Below are positions 37,932 through 45,609 of a DNA stretch of 64,000 nucleotides, piece by piece. Position 1 is the stretch's first letter; every line of letters starts with the position of its first letter. The notes under the pieces were generated by a model. The model was not told the origin of the DNA, did not search any database, and saw only the letters and a program-made list of their open reading frames with translations. Origin of the DNA: Heterotrichella gracilis. Its lineage: Eukaryota > Sar > Xanthophyceae > Tribonematales > Xanthonemataceae. Location: NCBI GenBank assembly GCA_032358255.1, contig JAULBX010011099.1:558001-622000 (forward strand). Reading direction: 5' to 3'. Position numbers and translations under genes: made by a program.

Positions 37932-38999
37932 TTAATTCTCAAGATGAATTACTTTTTCTGCCTTTTTTAGCATTTTACCGATTGGTTTTAGATGTGCCAA
38001 CAGGTTATTTTGCTCAAAAAGGACTTGTAGTTCGGGAAGAGACTCTGCCTTCATTGAAAACAGAAGACCTCCATTTGTCTGCGGATCAGGAAGAACAGAA
38101 AATGCTTCCGTAACATTTACCCCTTCGCCAAATTGAATCTTTGATTGGTAAGCGTTCCAGTTTCTGAAGGTGGCATCCGGAATAGTGGCTAGTTTTAAAT
38201 AGTCTCCCAGGCCTTCCATTTTAGGTACCGACTCATAATTAAGTTCGGCGCTCAATCCACTTCCTTCTGCCATTTCAATTAAATGGCCCAGAAGTCCAAA
38301 TCCTGTGACATCTGTCATAGCACTAATACCTTTGATCTTAGCCAGAGTTTCACCAATTTTATTGAGAGAAGTCAGTTGTTCTATGAGCTTTAATTGATCT
38401 TCTTGTTTTAGTACTTTTCTTTTTTGAGCCGTTGAAAAAATACCAGTACCTAAGGGCTTGGTGATAAAAAGCAGATCACCTTCTTGCGCGGTATTGTTCT
38501 TTTTTAAATTTTCTGTTTGTATTAATCCATTTACCGAAAGCCCAAACATGGGTTCAAGGGTATCAATGCTGTGTCCGCCTGCCAATGGAATACCGGCTTC
38601 GTTGCAAATAGTTTTAGCACCTTCAATTACTTCTTGTGCGATGGCGGGCGATAATTTATTGATAGGCCATCCCAAAATAGCAAGGGCTAAAGTAGGAGTA
38701 CCTCCCATGGCATACACATCGCTAATGGCATTGGCGGCTGCTACTCTACCAAAATCAAAAGCATCATCCACAATGGGCATAAAAAAATCAGTGGTAGAAA
38801 TTAAAGCTGTTCCGTTTCCAAGATCATAGACTGCCGCATCATCGTTCGATTTATTTCCAACCAATAAGTTTTTGTTTTCAGGCTGCGATACCTTTCCATT
38901 CAAAATTTCCTGCAACACCTGCGGGGCTATTTTGCAGCCGCAACCTGCTCCGTGAGCATACTCTGTCAATAAGGGTTTAATGGATTCAGTTTCTAACAT
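37932..38999 (-). CDS. selD: Selenide, water dikinase
   Basis: A 355-residue SelD that makes selenophosphate from selenide and ATP. The active-site stretch HGAGCGCKI has Cys20 (aligned to E. coli Cys17, by recall of that sequence) and Lys23, so this is the cysteine form with no Sec codon. DDAAVYDLGNGTALISTTDF and NAISDVYAMGG follow as in E. coli SelD. The ATG overlaps the end of mnmH by 14 bp, so the pair is translationally coupled. Together with mnmH it points to the selenouridine use of selenium; no selA, selB or tRNA-Sec is in the window. Confidence 0.97.
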   Translation of the reverse strand: MLETESIKPLLTEYAHGAGCGCKIAPQVLQEILNGKVSQPENKNLLVGNKSNDDAAVYDLGNGTALISTTDFFMPIVDDAFDFGRVAAANAISDVYAMGGTPTLALAILGWPINKLSPAIAQEVIEGAKTICNEAGIPLAGGHSIDTLEPMFGLSVNGLIQTENLKKNNTAQEGDLLFITKPLGTGIFSTAQKRKVLKQEDQLKLIEQLTSLNKIGETLAKIKGISAMTDVTGFGLLGHLIEMAEGSGLSAELNYESVPKMEGLGDYLKLATIPDATFRNWNAYQSKIQFGEGVNVTEAFSVLPDPQTNGGLLFSMKAESLPELQVLFEQNNLLAHLKPIGKMLKKAEKVIHLEN

Positions 39000-40041
39000 G
39001 TTCTAATAATTTTTCGGTATTTATTTTTTCGTCAGTTGTCTCTGTAATGACATGAATGATCCTTGCGGCATCTTCGTTCTCTTTGGTAGTACTTTTGAGA
39101 TAAAGTTTATCGTAATAATGTAGGAGTATTGTAAAACAGCCATGCACATTGTCTTCCAACAAGGCATTCACCGCATTTTTCATTTCCAGTCCACCTAATT
39201 TTTTTTTGATGCGCAAAATAGCGCTGATCAGATCGTCTTTGTGATGTTTTCCATAGCCCTCAATGATATGATCTAATCGCGCTTCAAAGGGAATATCCAT
39301 AAAAAAATATTTTTGCCTGCGCATGTTCTCAAAAAAAGGCATAGGAATGTTGATGTTACCAATACGTTGACTCTCGCCTTCGAGCCAAACCGCTTTGCCA
39401 GGATGTGTTTGTTGCATGTGATGCAATTCAAATGCCAGCATATTTTCAAAGTGTTCCTGACTAGGTTGTTCAATACCTTCTAAATTACCGAAAGCAGAAC
39501 CTTTATGGGCAGCGAGTTTTTCAAGATCAATGGCAGGCTCTTTTATTTTTTGTAAATACTGTATGATGCCGGTTTTATTTCCACCGGTATAACCTCCCAC
39601 AATGTAAAAAGGCCGTTCTGTTTCAAATTGTTTGAGTGCCCAGTTTCGATAAGTTTTGTAACCACCAACTAAAAGATATACCTTAAAGCCATACAGATCT
39701 AACAACCAGGCCATGGCGGCACTGCGCATTCCGCCTCGCCAACAATGCAGTCCTATTTCGCGGGAAGTACTTTTAGTAGAAGAAAGTATTTTTTCTGCTT
39801 CTTCTACCATCTTTACCATATTTTTTCCAAAAGCTTCTAAACCGATCTTAATGGCTTTTTCGCGACTTTCTTGTTTGTAAGCTGTGCCAATAATTTTTCG
39901 TTCTTCGTTACTAAAAATGGGGAATGAAAACGCACCGGGAATGTGTGCGTGTGTAAATTCTGCCGGACTGCGCACATCTAATACAGGACGAGTTTTAGCC
40001 AGTTCAATAAATTCTTCTATTTCGATCTTTGTAATTGCCAC
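38986..40041 (-). CDS. mnmH: tRNA 2-selenouridine synthase
   Basis: A 351-residue MnmH (SelU/YbbB). An N-terminal rhodanese domain carries the active Cys100 in LHCWRGGMRS, followed by a P-loop domain. It replaces sulfur by selenium at wobble 2-thiouridine (via geranyl-thiouridine), using selenophosphate from the overlapping selD product. The Walker A segment reads GYTGGNKT (residues 150-157): the Gly just before Lys is Asn, which departs from GxxxxGKT/S (see findings). Length is close to the E. coli enzyme. No promoter was clearly recognised in the 106-nt spacer upstream. Confidence 0.95.
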   Translation of the reverse strand: MAITKIEIEEFIELAKTRPVLDVRSPAEFTHAHIPGAFSFPIFSNEERKIIGTAYKQESREKAIKIGLEAFGKNMVKMVEEAEKILSSTKSTSREIGLHCWRGGMRSAAMAWLLDLYGFKVYLLVGGYKTYRNWALKQFETERPFYIVGGYTGGNKTGIIQYLQKIKEPAIDLEKLAAHKGSAFGNLEGIEQPSQEHFENMLAFELHHMQQTHPGKAVWLEGESQRIGNINIPMPFFENMRRQKYFFMDIPFEARLDHIIEGYGKHHKDDLISAILRIKKKLGGLEMKNAVNALLEDNVHGCFTILLHYYDKLYLKSTTKENEDAARIIHVITETTDEKINTEKLLEHVRN

Positions 40042-40147
40042 GACAGTGCAAATATGCAGATAAAAATTCAGAAGAATCCGGAAATCAAAATGATGCTAGC
40101 TTTTTAGTGGACCGATGAGAGGTTGAATGAATAATTGAAATTCAAGA

Positions 40148-40783
40148 CTAAATACTTTCAGGTTGTTTATCTGGCTTGGCATAAGCTAATCGGGCTAATT
40201 TTCCGGTACTGTGATACGAATCCAATCCGCTACAGGTAATGCTTCCGGCTAATTCCAGATCAATAAAACCATCTGTCATAAGCGCTGAGTTGGGAAGATA
40301 AATGTGTTCGATCTCACCGATCACTAAGATGGTGCCATTTAGTTTGATTTCGATCGCCTCTAGTAATTTTAATCCGCTTTGAATGTTAGACTCTTTTACA
40401 TAAGGTGCAAAAAAACCATCCTTGTATTCTTCATTTAACCCACTTGCCGCAAATTCAGAGATCTCTCGCGGATAACGGGCAGAGGTTTGATGTGCCTGCA
40501 TGTAATTTGTTTTGGTCAAATGATTCAAGGTATAGTACTTGGTCTCTAAAATGTTTTCATAGGTGTGACGTTCTACCGAATCAGGACGAATGATCATTCC
40601 CACCAAAGGAGGATGCGCGCCTAGGTGCACAATGGAATTAAAAATAGCGAGATTACTTTGTCCTTTTAAATTTTTTGTCCCCACCAAATTCACACTTTTA
40701 AATCCGCCAAGAGAGTTAATGAGTGAGGCTCGGTAGCGCTGTTCGAATGAACGGATAGTTTCAGACGTAAAATGTGTTTGCAT
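40148..40783 (-). CDS. Flavin reductase family protein
   Basis: A 211-residue protein of the flavin reductase-like/FMN-binding split-barrel family: FKSVNLVGTKNLKGQSNLAIFNSIVHLGAHPPLVGMII near the start is the flavin pocket (start to about residue 70), and ETKYYTLNHL follows as in this group. It should reduce or bind flavin with NAD(P)H. It ends an overlapping operon with an SDR, a small protein and an SRPBCC protein, 4 nt after the SDR stop. In Bacteroidota such genes often accompany photolyase/cryptochrome genes (recall, not seen here). Confidence 0.88.
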   Translation of the reverse strand: MQTHFTSETIRSFEQRYRASLINSLGGFKSVNLVGTKNLKGQSNLAIFNSIVHLGAHPPLVGMIIRPDSVERHTYENILETKYYTLNHLTKTNYMQAHQTSARYPREISEFAASGLNEEYKDGFFAPYVKESNIQSGLKLLEAIEIKLNGTILVIGEIEHIYLPNSALMTDGFIDLELAGSITCSGLDSYHSTGKLARLAYAKPDKQPESI

Positions 40784-40787
40784 AGAA

Positions 40788-41474
40788 TTATTTGAGATGA
40801 TTCATGCCCCCGTCAACAGCCAAGGTTTGTCCGGTGATCCAGGAAGACTTTTCTGAAAGTAAAAAATCTATCCCATTGGCAAGATCTAGAGCCGTTCCTA
40901 TTTTTTTTAGTGGATTTCGTTTTTGTGAAGCTTCTAATTTTTCTGGGGTATTGATGAATTTTTCTCCAAGAGGGGTATCTAATAAAGAAGGCGCTACACA
41001 ATTCACACGAATAAGTGGTGCCAATTCAGCAGCCAAAGCCTTGGTTAATCCTTCTAAGGCGGCTTTCGCCATGGAAATAGAACTGTGAAAACTTAATCCG
41101 GTGCTTGCTGCCACTGTACTAATAAAAACAATGCTTGCTGATTCTGATTTTTTTAATTGCGGCAAATAAGTTTGTAAAAAAGCTACAGCACCTAAAGCGT
41201 TTATTTCATAATCCGTCACAAAGTCTTTTTCAGTTAATCGCGCAAAGGGTTTTAAATTAATGGTCCCCGGGAAATACACCAAACCATCTATAGTGTCTTC
41301 TAAGACAGGAAATTTGCCAAAACCATAAGCAGGAATTTGATAAAAGGAATCATAGATCGGATGCTCGTTTTTGGTGCTAATGCCAAGGACCTTGTGTCCT
41401 TGTTCTTTTAATAAGGTGGCACAGGCAAGAGCAGATTGACTGGAGGCACCTGCAAAAAGATAGGTTTTACTCAT
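40788..41474 (-). CDS. Short-chain dehydrogenase/reductase, atypical active site
   Basis: A 228-residue SDR with Rossmann start FAGASSQSALACATLL. The catalytic Ser is in FISTVAAS near 120. The usual YxxxK is replaced: the stretch reads SISMAKAALEGL, so the residue four before Lys is Ile, not Tyr. The end motif VNCVAPSLLDTPL and the C-terminal GQTLAVDGGM are normal. It either uses a different acid or acts as a binding protein. It overlaps the 60-residue small protein upstream by 8 bp and precedes the flavin reductase by 4 nt: one operon. Confidence 0.88.
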   Translation of the reverse strand: MSKTYLFAGASSQSALACATLLKEQGHKVLGISTKNEHPIYDSFYQIPAYGFGKFPVLEDTIDGLVYFPGTINLKPFARLTEKDFVTDYEINALGAVAFLQTYLPQLKKSESASIVFISTVAASTGLSFHSSISMAKAALEGLTKALAAELAPLIRVNCVAPSLLDTPLGEKFINTPEKLEASQKRNPLKKIGTALDLANGIDFLLSEKSSWITGQTLAVDGGMNHLK

Positions 41475-41649
41475 GTGTGTTTTTAACTAAAGGTTCTTTG
41501 TTATCATCGTTCTTCAAAACTTTTGTAGAAGGAAGAACTTCCGGTAATGTCTCTTTATTCACTTGGACATTCTCTTCTTCTGCTTGCATGTACGCCATTG
41601 GAGAAGGCAGATCGCTGTAGTAGCAATAGGTGTTATCTTCAGGATGCAT
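41467..41649 (-). CDS. Small protein in the SDR/SRPBCC operon
   Basis: A 60-residue acidic protein (MHPEDNTYCYYSDLPSPMAY..., C-terminus rich in K, N, D, P). No signal, membrane helix or known motif. It is probably real because both ends overlap: its ATG lies inside the end of the SRPBCC gene (11 bp) and its stop inside the start of the SDR gene (8 bp), so it links their translation. Function unknown; a low-complexity tail suggests disorder. Confidence 0.65.
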   Translation of the reverse strand: MHPEDNTYCYYSDLPSPMAYMQAEEENVQVNKETLPEVLPSTKVLKNDDNKEPLVKNTHE

Positions 41650-42103
41650 GATTAAATAGTTTTTCTAATTTGTTATATCGGTATTCAAATATTTCATTGA
41701 TCTTTTTTTTGATGAATAAAGCGTTCACCATTTTTCCAATGAAACCAAAAGGCACCTTGTAATGTAGAATGTCCGTCATTTCTATTCCTCCGGGCACTTC
41801 TTTTAAAAAATGTTTGTGATGCCAAAAACTGTATGGACCAAAGCGTTGTTCATCTACAAAATAAGCTTTGTCTTGCACGTGTGTGATCTCGGTGACCCAA
41901 TGCATTTTAATACCGGCAATAGGTGTCACATAATATTCGATGATTTGTCCCGGATACATTTTAGTTGCAGAAACATCACTTAATATATGAAATCCCATGT
42001 ACGAAGGGGTTATTTTGGCGAGGTTGGCCGGCGAGCTCATAAAATCCCAAACGGTATTCATGTCGCTTTTTAGAACTTGTTTTGTGTGAAGAGTGTGAAG
42101 CAT
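41639..42103 (-). CDS. SRPBCC family protein (polyketide cyclase/START-like)
   Basis: A 154-residue START-fold protein: VWDFMSSPANLAKITPSYMGFHIL at the start, PIAGIKMHWVTEITHVQ, and FGPYSFWHHKHFLKEVPGGIEMTDILHYKVPFG are the usual SRPBCC strand blocks. Such proteins bind lipids or aromatic ligands in a cavity. The group (often annotated as cell division inhibitor-like) is common beside SDR genes in Bacteroidota. It starts the operon; a promoter is likely in the 70-nt gap to the divergent DUF2452 gene but I could not fix it. Confidence 0.88.
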   Translation of the reverse strand: MLHTLHTKQVLKSDMNTVWDFMSSPANLAKITPSYMGFHILSDVSATKMYPGQIIEYYVTPIAGIKMHWVTEITHVQDKAYFVDEQRFGPYSFWHHKHFLKEVPGGIEMTDILHYKVPFGFIGKMVNALFIKKKINEIFEYRYNKLEKLFNHAS

Positions 42104-42173
42104 AGTAGTTTTTATTAGAGTTTAAACAAAACCGAAGAAGTATTGTTTAAGGATTGTACTTTCTTAACAAAGC

Positions 42174-42614
42174 ATGATCAATCCGATAGATAAAGACAAA
42201 GTAGCTGAGAATCCGGGATTAATAGCCTATCCGCATAATATAGGAAGCATAGTGGTAAGACCGGAAGATGTTGGCAAACTAAAATCGCGGGCTTTGTCAG
42301 CTATGCATGAACAAACCAACAAACAATTAGCGCAGATCCAAAAACAAGCTGAGTTATTGGCCATGCAGGCAAATGAATTAAGAAGACGGGTGGAGATCAG
42401 TGAAAAAATTTATACGGCTGAAATTTCCTTTGAACCCTTTGTGGGACATACGTATTACTTATACAAAAAAGAAGACATTCACCGATTGATGATGATCGCG
42501 CCAGATGAGTGGGGCAGAAAAAGACCGGTAGAATTGGAGTTTTTAAGTGCAGTAAAATTAATGAGTGATCATACCTGGGAGATGGTGGCAATGCCTTGGC
42601 AGACCCATTTTTAA
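42174..42614 (+). CDS. DUF2452 family protein
   Basis: A 146-residue cytoplasmic protein matching DUF2452: GLIAYPHNIGSIVVRPEDVGKL, a central coiled-coil (SAMHEQTNKQLAQIQKQAEL...RRRVEISEKIY, described in pieces) and a C-terminal part (YYLYKKEDIHRLMMIAPDEW, HTWEMVAMPW). Function of the family is unknown. It is divergent from the SRPBCC operon and shares its 70-nt upstream gap, where TTTAAGGATTG-TACTTTCT may serve as promoter, although it is not a perfect match. Confidence 0.85.
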   Translation: MINPIDKDKVAENPGLIAYPHNIGSIVVRPEDVGKLKSRALSAMHEQTNKQLAQIQKQAELLAMQANELRRRVEISEKIYTAEISFEPFVGHTYYLYKKEDIHRLMMIAPDEWGRKRPVELEFLSAVKLMSDHTWEMVAMPWQTHF

Positions 42615-42643
42615 TTCTCGGACTAAAATATTACCTTTGAAGT

Positions 42644-42853
42644 ATGGCGACATTTAACATAGAAATTCTAAATCCAAAGGCAAAGAAATTGCTCATGGAC
42701 CTAGCTGACCTAAGATTAATTTCCATTTCAGAAAGTGTCGCAAATCCATTTCTTGACGCCGTAAAAAGAATTCGTTCAAAGAACGCGCAATTATCACTAT
42801 CTGACATCACTAAAGAAGTAGAGAACATCAGATCTAAGCGCAATGGCAAATAG
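42644..42853 (+). CDS. Putative antitoxin of a type II toxin-antitoxin pair
   Basis: A 69-residue protein (IEILNPKAKKLLMDLADLRLI..., ending in a basic RSKRNGK). Size, the helical charged pattern and the 11-bp overlap with a downstream PIN-domain toxin remnant fit a type II antitoxin. No clear DNA-binding fold name can be given. It should neutralise its PIN partner, but that partner looks broken here, so the gene may be a leftover. It lies just before a tRNA-Arg gene region with repeats. Confidence 0.7.
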   Translation: MATFNIEILNPKAKKLLMDLADLRLISISESVANPFLDAVKRIRSKNAQLSLSDITKEVENIRSKRNGK

Positions 42854-42987
42854 ACCTGAAAGAATTGTAGTTTATACTAATATTTTCATCAGTTTTTTGA
42901 TCAGTGACTCTTTTTCCAAACTAGACAAGCATTTGCAAACCAAAAAAACAAGGTTGCTTTTTAGTGCTGAACTGTTAAATGAATTTC
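42843..42987 (+). pseudogene. PIN-domain toxin remnant (broken)
   Basis: The start of a PIN-family toxin gene, coupled to the antitoxin by an 11-bp overlap. Only the N-terminal portion of the family is recognisable, and the gene looks broken. The recognisable part ends where a copy of the tRNA-Arg 3' end sequence begins (repeat 42985-43007). It is treated as a fossil of a type II toxin-antitoxin module; the clear family likeness suggests it is not very old. Confidence 0.7.
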
Positions 42988-43007
42988 TCGAATGTGGCTC
43001 CGGCAGG
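42985..43007. repeat. tRNA-Arg 3'-end repeat, copy A (att-like)
   Basis: Identical over 23 bp to 43260-43282, which covers the 3' end of tRNA-Arg and its flank. It contains the core TGTGGCTCCGGCAGG. Displaced tRNA 3' ends are typical traces of integrase-mediated insertion. Confidence 0.75.
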
Positions 43008-43092
43008 CGGCATCAAGCCAGTGGCTTGATGAGCGGGCATGTGCGTTAGCAGATTCCTGCCATAAAAAGGATTTTAGAAAAATAAATTGCTG

Positions 43093-43108
43093 TGTGGCTC
43101 CGGCAGGA
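43093..43108. repeat. tRNA-Arg 3'-end repeat, copy B
   Basis: Carries the same core TGTGGCTCCGGCAGG followed by A, as in the tRNA, without the left flank shared by copies A and C. Confidence 0.7.
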
Positions 43109-43221
43109 TTCAGCTGCGCCAGTTCCTTTGGAAATCCGCTCCTGCGAAAACAAAATCTCCTGCTTCGCATGATTTTTATTTTGTAAGTTCACATTCAAAA
43201 GCGAGCTTTTTCTGTTCCTCA

Positions 43222-43252
43222 CAAAATAAAAAACCCTTCCTGCCGGAAGGGT
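43222..43252 (-). terminator. Intrinsic terminator of tRNA-Arg
   Basis: The arms CCCTTCC (43234-43240) and GGAAGGG (43245-43251) are followed on the minus strand by TTTTTTATTTT. It is 18 nt past the tRNA 3' end. Confidence 0.8.
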
Positions 43253-43269
43253 GATTTTGTTCTCGAATG

Positions 43270-43341
43270 TGGCTCCGGCAGGAATCGAACCTGCATCTAA
43301 AGTTTAGGAAACTTCTATTCTATCCATTGAACTACGGTGCC
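43270..43341 (-). tRNA. tRNA-Arg(CCT)
   Basis: Cloverleaf on the minus strand. The anticodon loop TTCCTAA lies between GAAGT and ACTTT, the D arm is GTTC...GAAT and the T arm GCAGG-TTCGATT-CCTGC, with discriminator A and no encoded CCA. The acceptor GGCACCG/CGGAGCC has an A-A mismatch at position 4:69. The 23-bp segment 43260-43282 at its 3' end is also found at 42985-43007, with a shorter core at 43093. Confidence 0.93.
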
Positions 43342-43354
43342 AATTTTGGGAAGT

Positions 43355-43362
43355 CAAAAGTA
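43355..43362 (-). promoter_or_regulatory. Probable -7 box of tRNA-Arg
   Basis: TACTTTTG on the minus strand matches TAnnTTTG and ends 14 nt before the tRNA 5' end. No good -33 TTTG was found at the expected distance. Confidence 0.45.
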
Positions 43363-43423
43363 CGTAAAAATTAAGATTTCTTTACTATATAAAGTTTGTA
43401 TGGACTCTTAACAGTTTCAACGA

Positions 43424-43455
43424 AAAAAGCTCATTCTTTTGGGAATGAGCTTTTT
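43424..43455 (-). terminator. Intrinsic terminator of the M1 peptidase gene
   Basis: GCTCATTC (43429-43436) pairs with GAATGAGC (43443-43450); T-runs on both sides make it likely bidirectional, used on the minus strand after the peptidase stop. Confidence 0.85.
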
Positions 43456-43473
43456 CTTATTCGAACTCTTACA

Positions 43474-45495
43474 TTAGTCCTTAATAATTTTCTGCACTAT
43501 TTTTTCTTCCGATTGTGCATCTAAAATTTTCACCAAATAAATACCTTTTTCAAAGTCACTCAGATCTAATTCTGTTTCTTTTGTTAGGGTTTTTTCAAAC
43601 AACAATTTACCACTTATATCAAACACCTGAGCGCTGCCATTTACCGCACGATCATTCAAAATTGAAACAATTCCCTTGGTAGGATTCGGACCGATCTTAA
43701 TGTCATTGAACGCTTGTGTTTCTGAAATACCGGTGTAATCAACCGTTGGATTCGGCACTGCACCTAAGGAAATGTCGCGGGTAGGACCAACTACTTTATT
43801 GATGATCCAATTGTTTGGATCACACACAATGTTGGTAACGGTTCCTGTCATACTAATGCTATAGGTTTCAACAGTATTACTATGCGTCACACGTATGGTA
43901 GTATCGGGTTTTGCAGTTCGGCTGATCTTATATTCCATAGGCGTAATAAACAAAGCTACCGACGCAGGCGCACTGGTTGCTTGCGAACTTTGAATGATGC
44001 ATTGGGTTCCGGTGTAATTATATTTTACAGTAAAAGTGGGATAACCTTGTCCGTAATACCATTGCGTAAAAAACTGCGTTGGATTAACGCCGGTACTTGT
44101 TTGATAATAATTTTGAAAATCAATGGCTGAGGCTGTGCTGTTTTTATATGTATTTTGAAAACCACGTAAACAATTGAACCAAGCGGAATCGTTGTTGGTT
44201 AAAAAACGCAAGGAGTGAATAATCGCACCACCTTTATCATACGTTAAACGTGAACTAAAAATTCTACCGGTGTTAAGGGTATCAGAACCGGTAAAAAAGA
44301 TGCTGCCTCCCGGCTGACTCATCACATTGGTATGCGCGGCATTAAGATTAGAAGCAAAATTGGCAGGGTCTAAATACTGTGCTACTAAATGTTCGGTGTA
44401 AGATGCAAAGCCTTCATTGATCCAGATATCTCCCCAGCTTTTGCAGGTCACATTGTCTCCAAACCACTGATGTCCGAGCTCATGCGCGTTGAGGTAATAC
44501 TCAAAAAAACCTAAGCTCGTCATGGTTTGATGCTCCATACCGCCACCAAAGGGCGCCATACAATGTCCGTATTTTTCTTTGTAAAAGGGATACATGCCGT
44601 ATTTTTCACTTAAGAACTCAAGCACCAAGGGCATTTCATCCAGATCTACTTTTTGACTGGTGATCCAGTTGTTATTATTGATAGCATTGTCATAAATATA
44701 ATTTTGAATGAGAACAGAATCATTTGGTAAATATTGCGGATGCGCGTATTGTTTATACTCTTTGTATTTGGCAATGGCTATTGAAATGAGGTAATAATCA
44801 ATAGGTGTGCCGGACTTCCACTCATAACGTTTTTTAGAACCCACTGTTACCACGTTTTGCAGAATACCGTTGGAGCCCACTTTATTTAAAGAATCGGTGG
44901 TGATGAACACCCAACTCGAATCGATTTTATCTTGCAATTGTTGTTTGGTAGGCCACCAATGGTAGGCCACAAAACTTTCGCTTAAACTCCAGGTCACCTG
45001 ATTTCCCCAGGATCCTGAAGTGCCGTTGCTGAATCCGCTGCCAATGGCAGAGCCGCCTGTTGGAGCCGTGCCGTGATAATAAACAATGACTGTGAAGGTG
45101 GTTCCGTTATTTAAGGGGGTGTTTAAGCCTACTTTCACCATACTGTCTTGTCTGAGCGGCGTTACCAAAGCGCCATTAAAACGCATGGAATCGATGGTAT
45201 GATTTAGGTGTAACAAGGTCATAAAGGTATCCATGGCCGAAGCACTCACTTTTGCAATCGTAGTTACACCACCACTGATAAATTTATTGGTACGTTCCAT
45301 ATTTAAATTCAAATGCACAAAATTGACATCGTATTTAATTTCGTGAACGATCTGGGCAGAGGCTGCCGCCGCTGATTTTCCCTGGGCATTTATGATACCG
45401 GCCATTGATAGTTGTTTGGCTTTTGAACAAGCGTGTTCTTGGGCATTCAACAAGCTAACACTTAATAAGAGAAAAGGGAGTATGAATTTTTTCAT
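43474..45495 (-). CDS. Secreted M1 family aminopeptidase with T9SS sorting domain
   Basis: A 673-residue zinc aminopeptidase. The signal peptide is cut after SLLNAQ. GGGMEH at residues 317-322 is the exopeptidase (GAMEN-like) motif. HELGH (338-342) with Glu361 in NEGFASY makes the HExxH-18-E zinc site of family M1. A T9SS type A C-terminal domain ends the protein (IGPNPTKGIVSI, KGIYLVKIL, VQKIIKD). It should trim peptides from the N-terminus outside the cell or at the surface. The gene is shorter than the usual 850-residue M1 enzymes because it lacks the large C-terminal helical domain. It has its own terminator. Confidence 0.94.
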   Translation of the reverse strand: MKKFILPFLLLSVSLLNAQEHACSKAKQLSMAGIINAQGKSAAAASAQIVHEIKYDVNFVHLNLNMERTNKFISGGVTTIAKVSASAMDTFMTLLHLNHTIDSMRFNGALVTPLRQDSMVKVGLNTPLNNGTTFTVIVYYHGTAPTGGSAIGSGFSNGTSGSWGNQVTWSLSESFVAYHWWPTKQQLQDKIDSSWVFITTDSLNKVGSNGILQNVVTVGSKKRYEWKSGTPIDYYLISIAIAKYKEYKQYAHPQYLPNDSVLIQNYIYDNAINNNNWITSQKVDLDEMPLVLEFLSEKYGMYPFYKEKYGHCMAPFGGGMEHQTMTSLGFFEYYLNAHELGHQWFGDNVTCKSWGDIWINEGFASYTEHLVAQYLDPANFASNLNAAHTNVMSQPGGSIFFTGSDTLNTGRIFSSRLTYDKGGAIIHSLRFLTNNDSAWFNCLRGFQNTYKNSTASAIDFQNYYQTSTGVNPTQFFTQWYYGQGYPTFTVKYNYTGTQCIIQSSQATSAPASVALFITPMEYKISRTAKPDTTIRVTHSNTVETYSISMTGTVTNIVCDPNNWIINKVVGPTRDISLGAVPNPTVDYTGISETQAFNDIKIGPNPTKGIVSILNDRAVNGSAQVFDISGKLLFEKTLTKETELDLSDFEKGIYLVKILDAQSEEKIVQKIIKD

Positions 45496-45609
45496 TCGTT
45501 TTTTAAATTTTGATACACAATATACGCTAATTATAACTGGGAAAAAGACAAATTGTTTATTTGGCAGGATTAATTTTTTTTACGACAAATTAGCTTGTAA
45601 ATTTGCGCG

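Noticed and set aside
38930-38999. Selenocysteine in the SelD active site
   Set aside because: The active-site codon is cysteine; no TGA or SECIS-like structure is needed.
42174-42853. DUF2452 gene and the antitoxin as one toxin-antitoxin operon
   Set aside because: DUF2452 has no toxin or antitoxin features and is separated by 29 nt; the antitoxin pairs with the PIN remnant downstream.
42961-43186. Short frames around the tRNA-Arg 3'-end copies
   Set aside because: They consist of repeat sequence and tRNA fragments; none has a recognisable start context or protein pattern.
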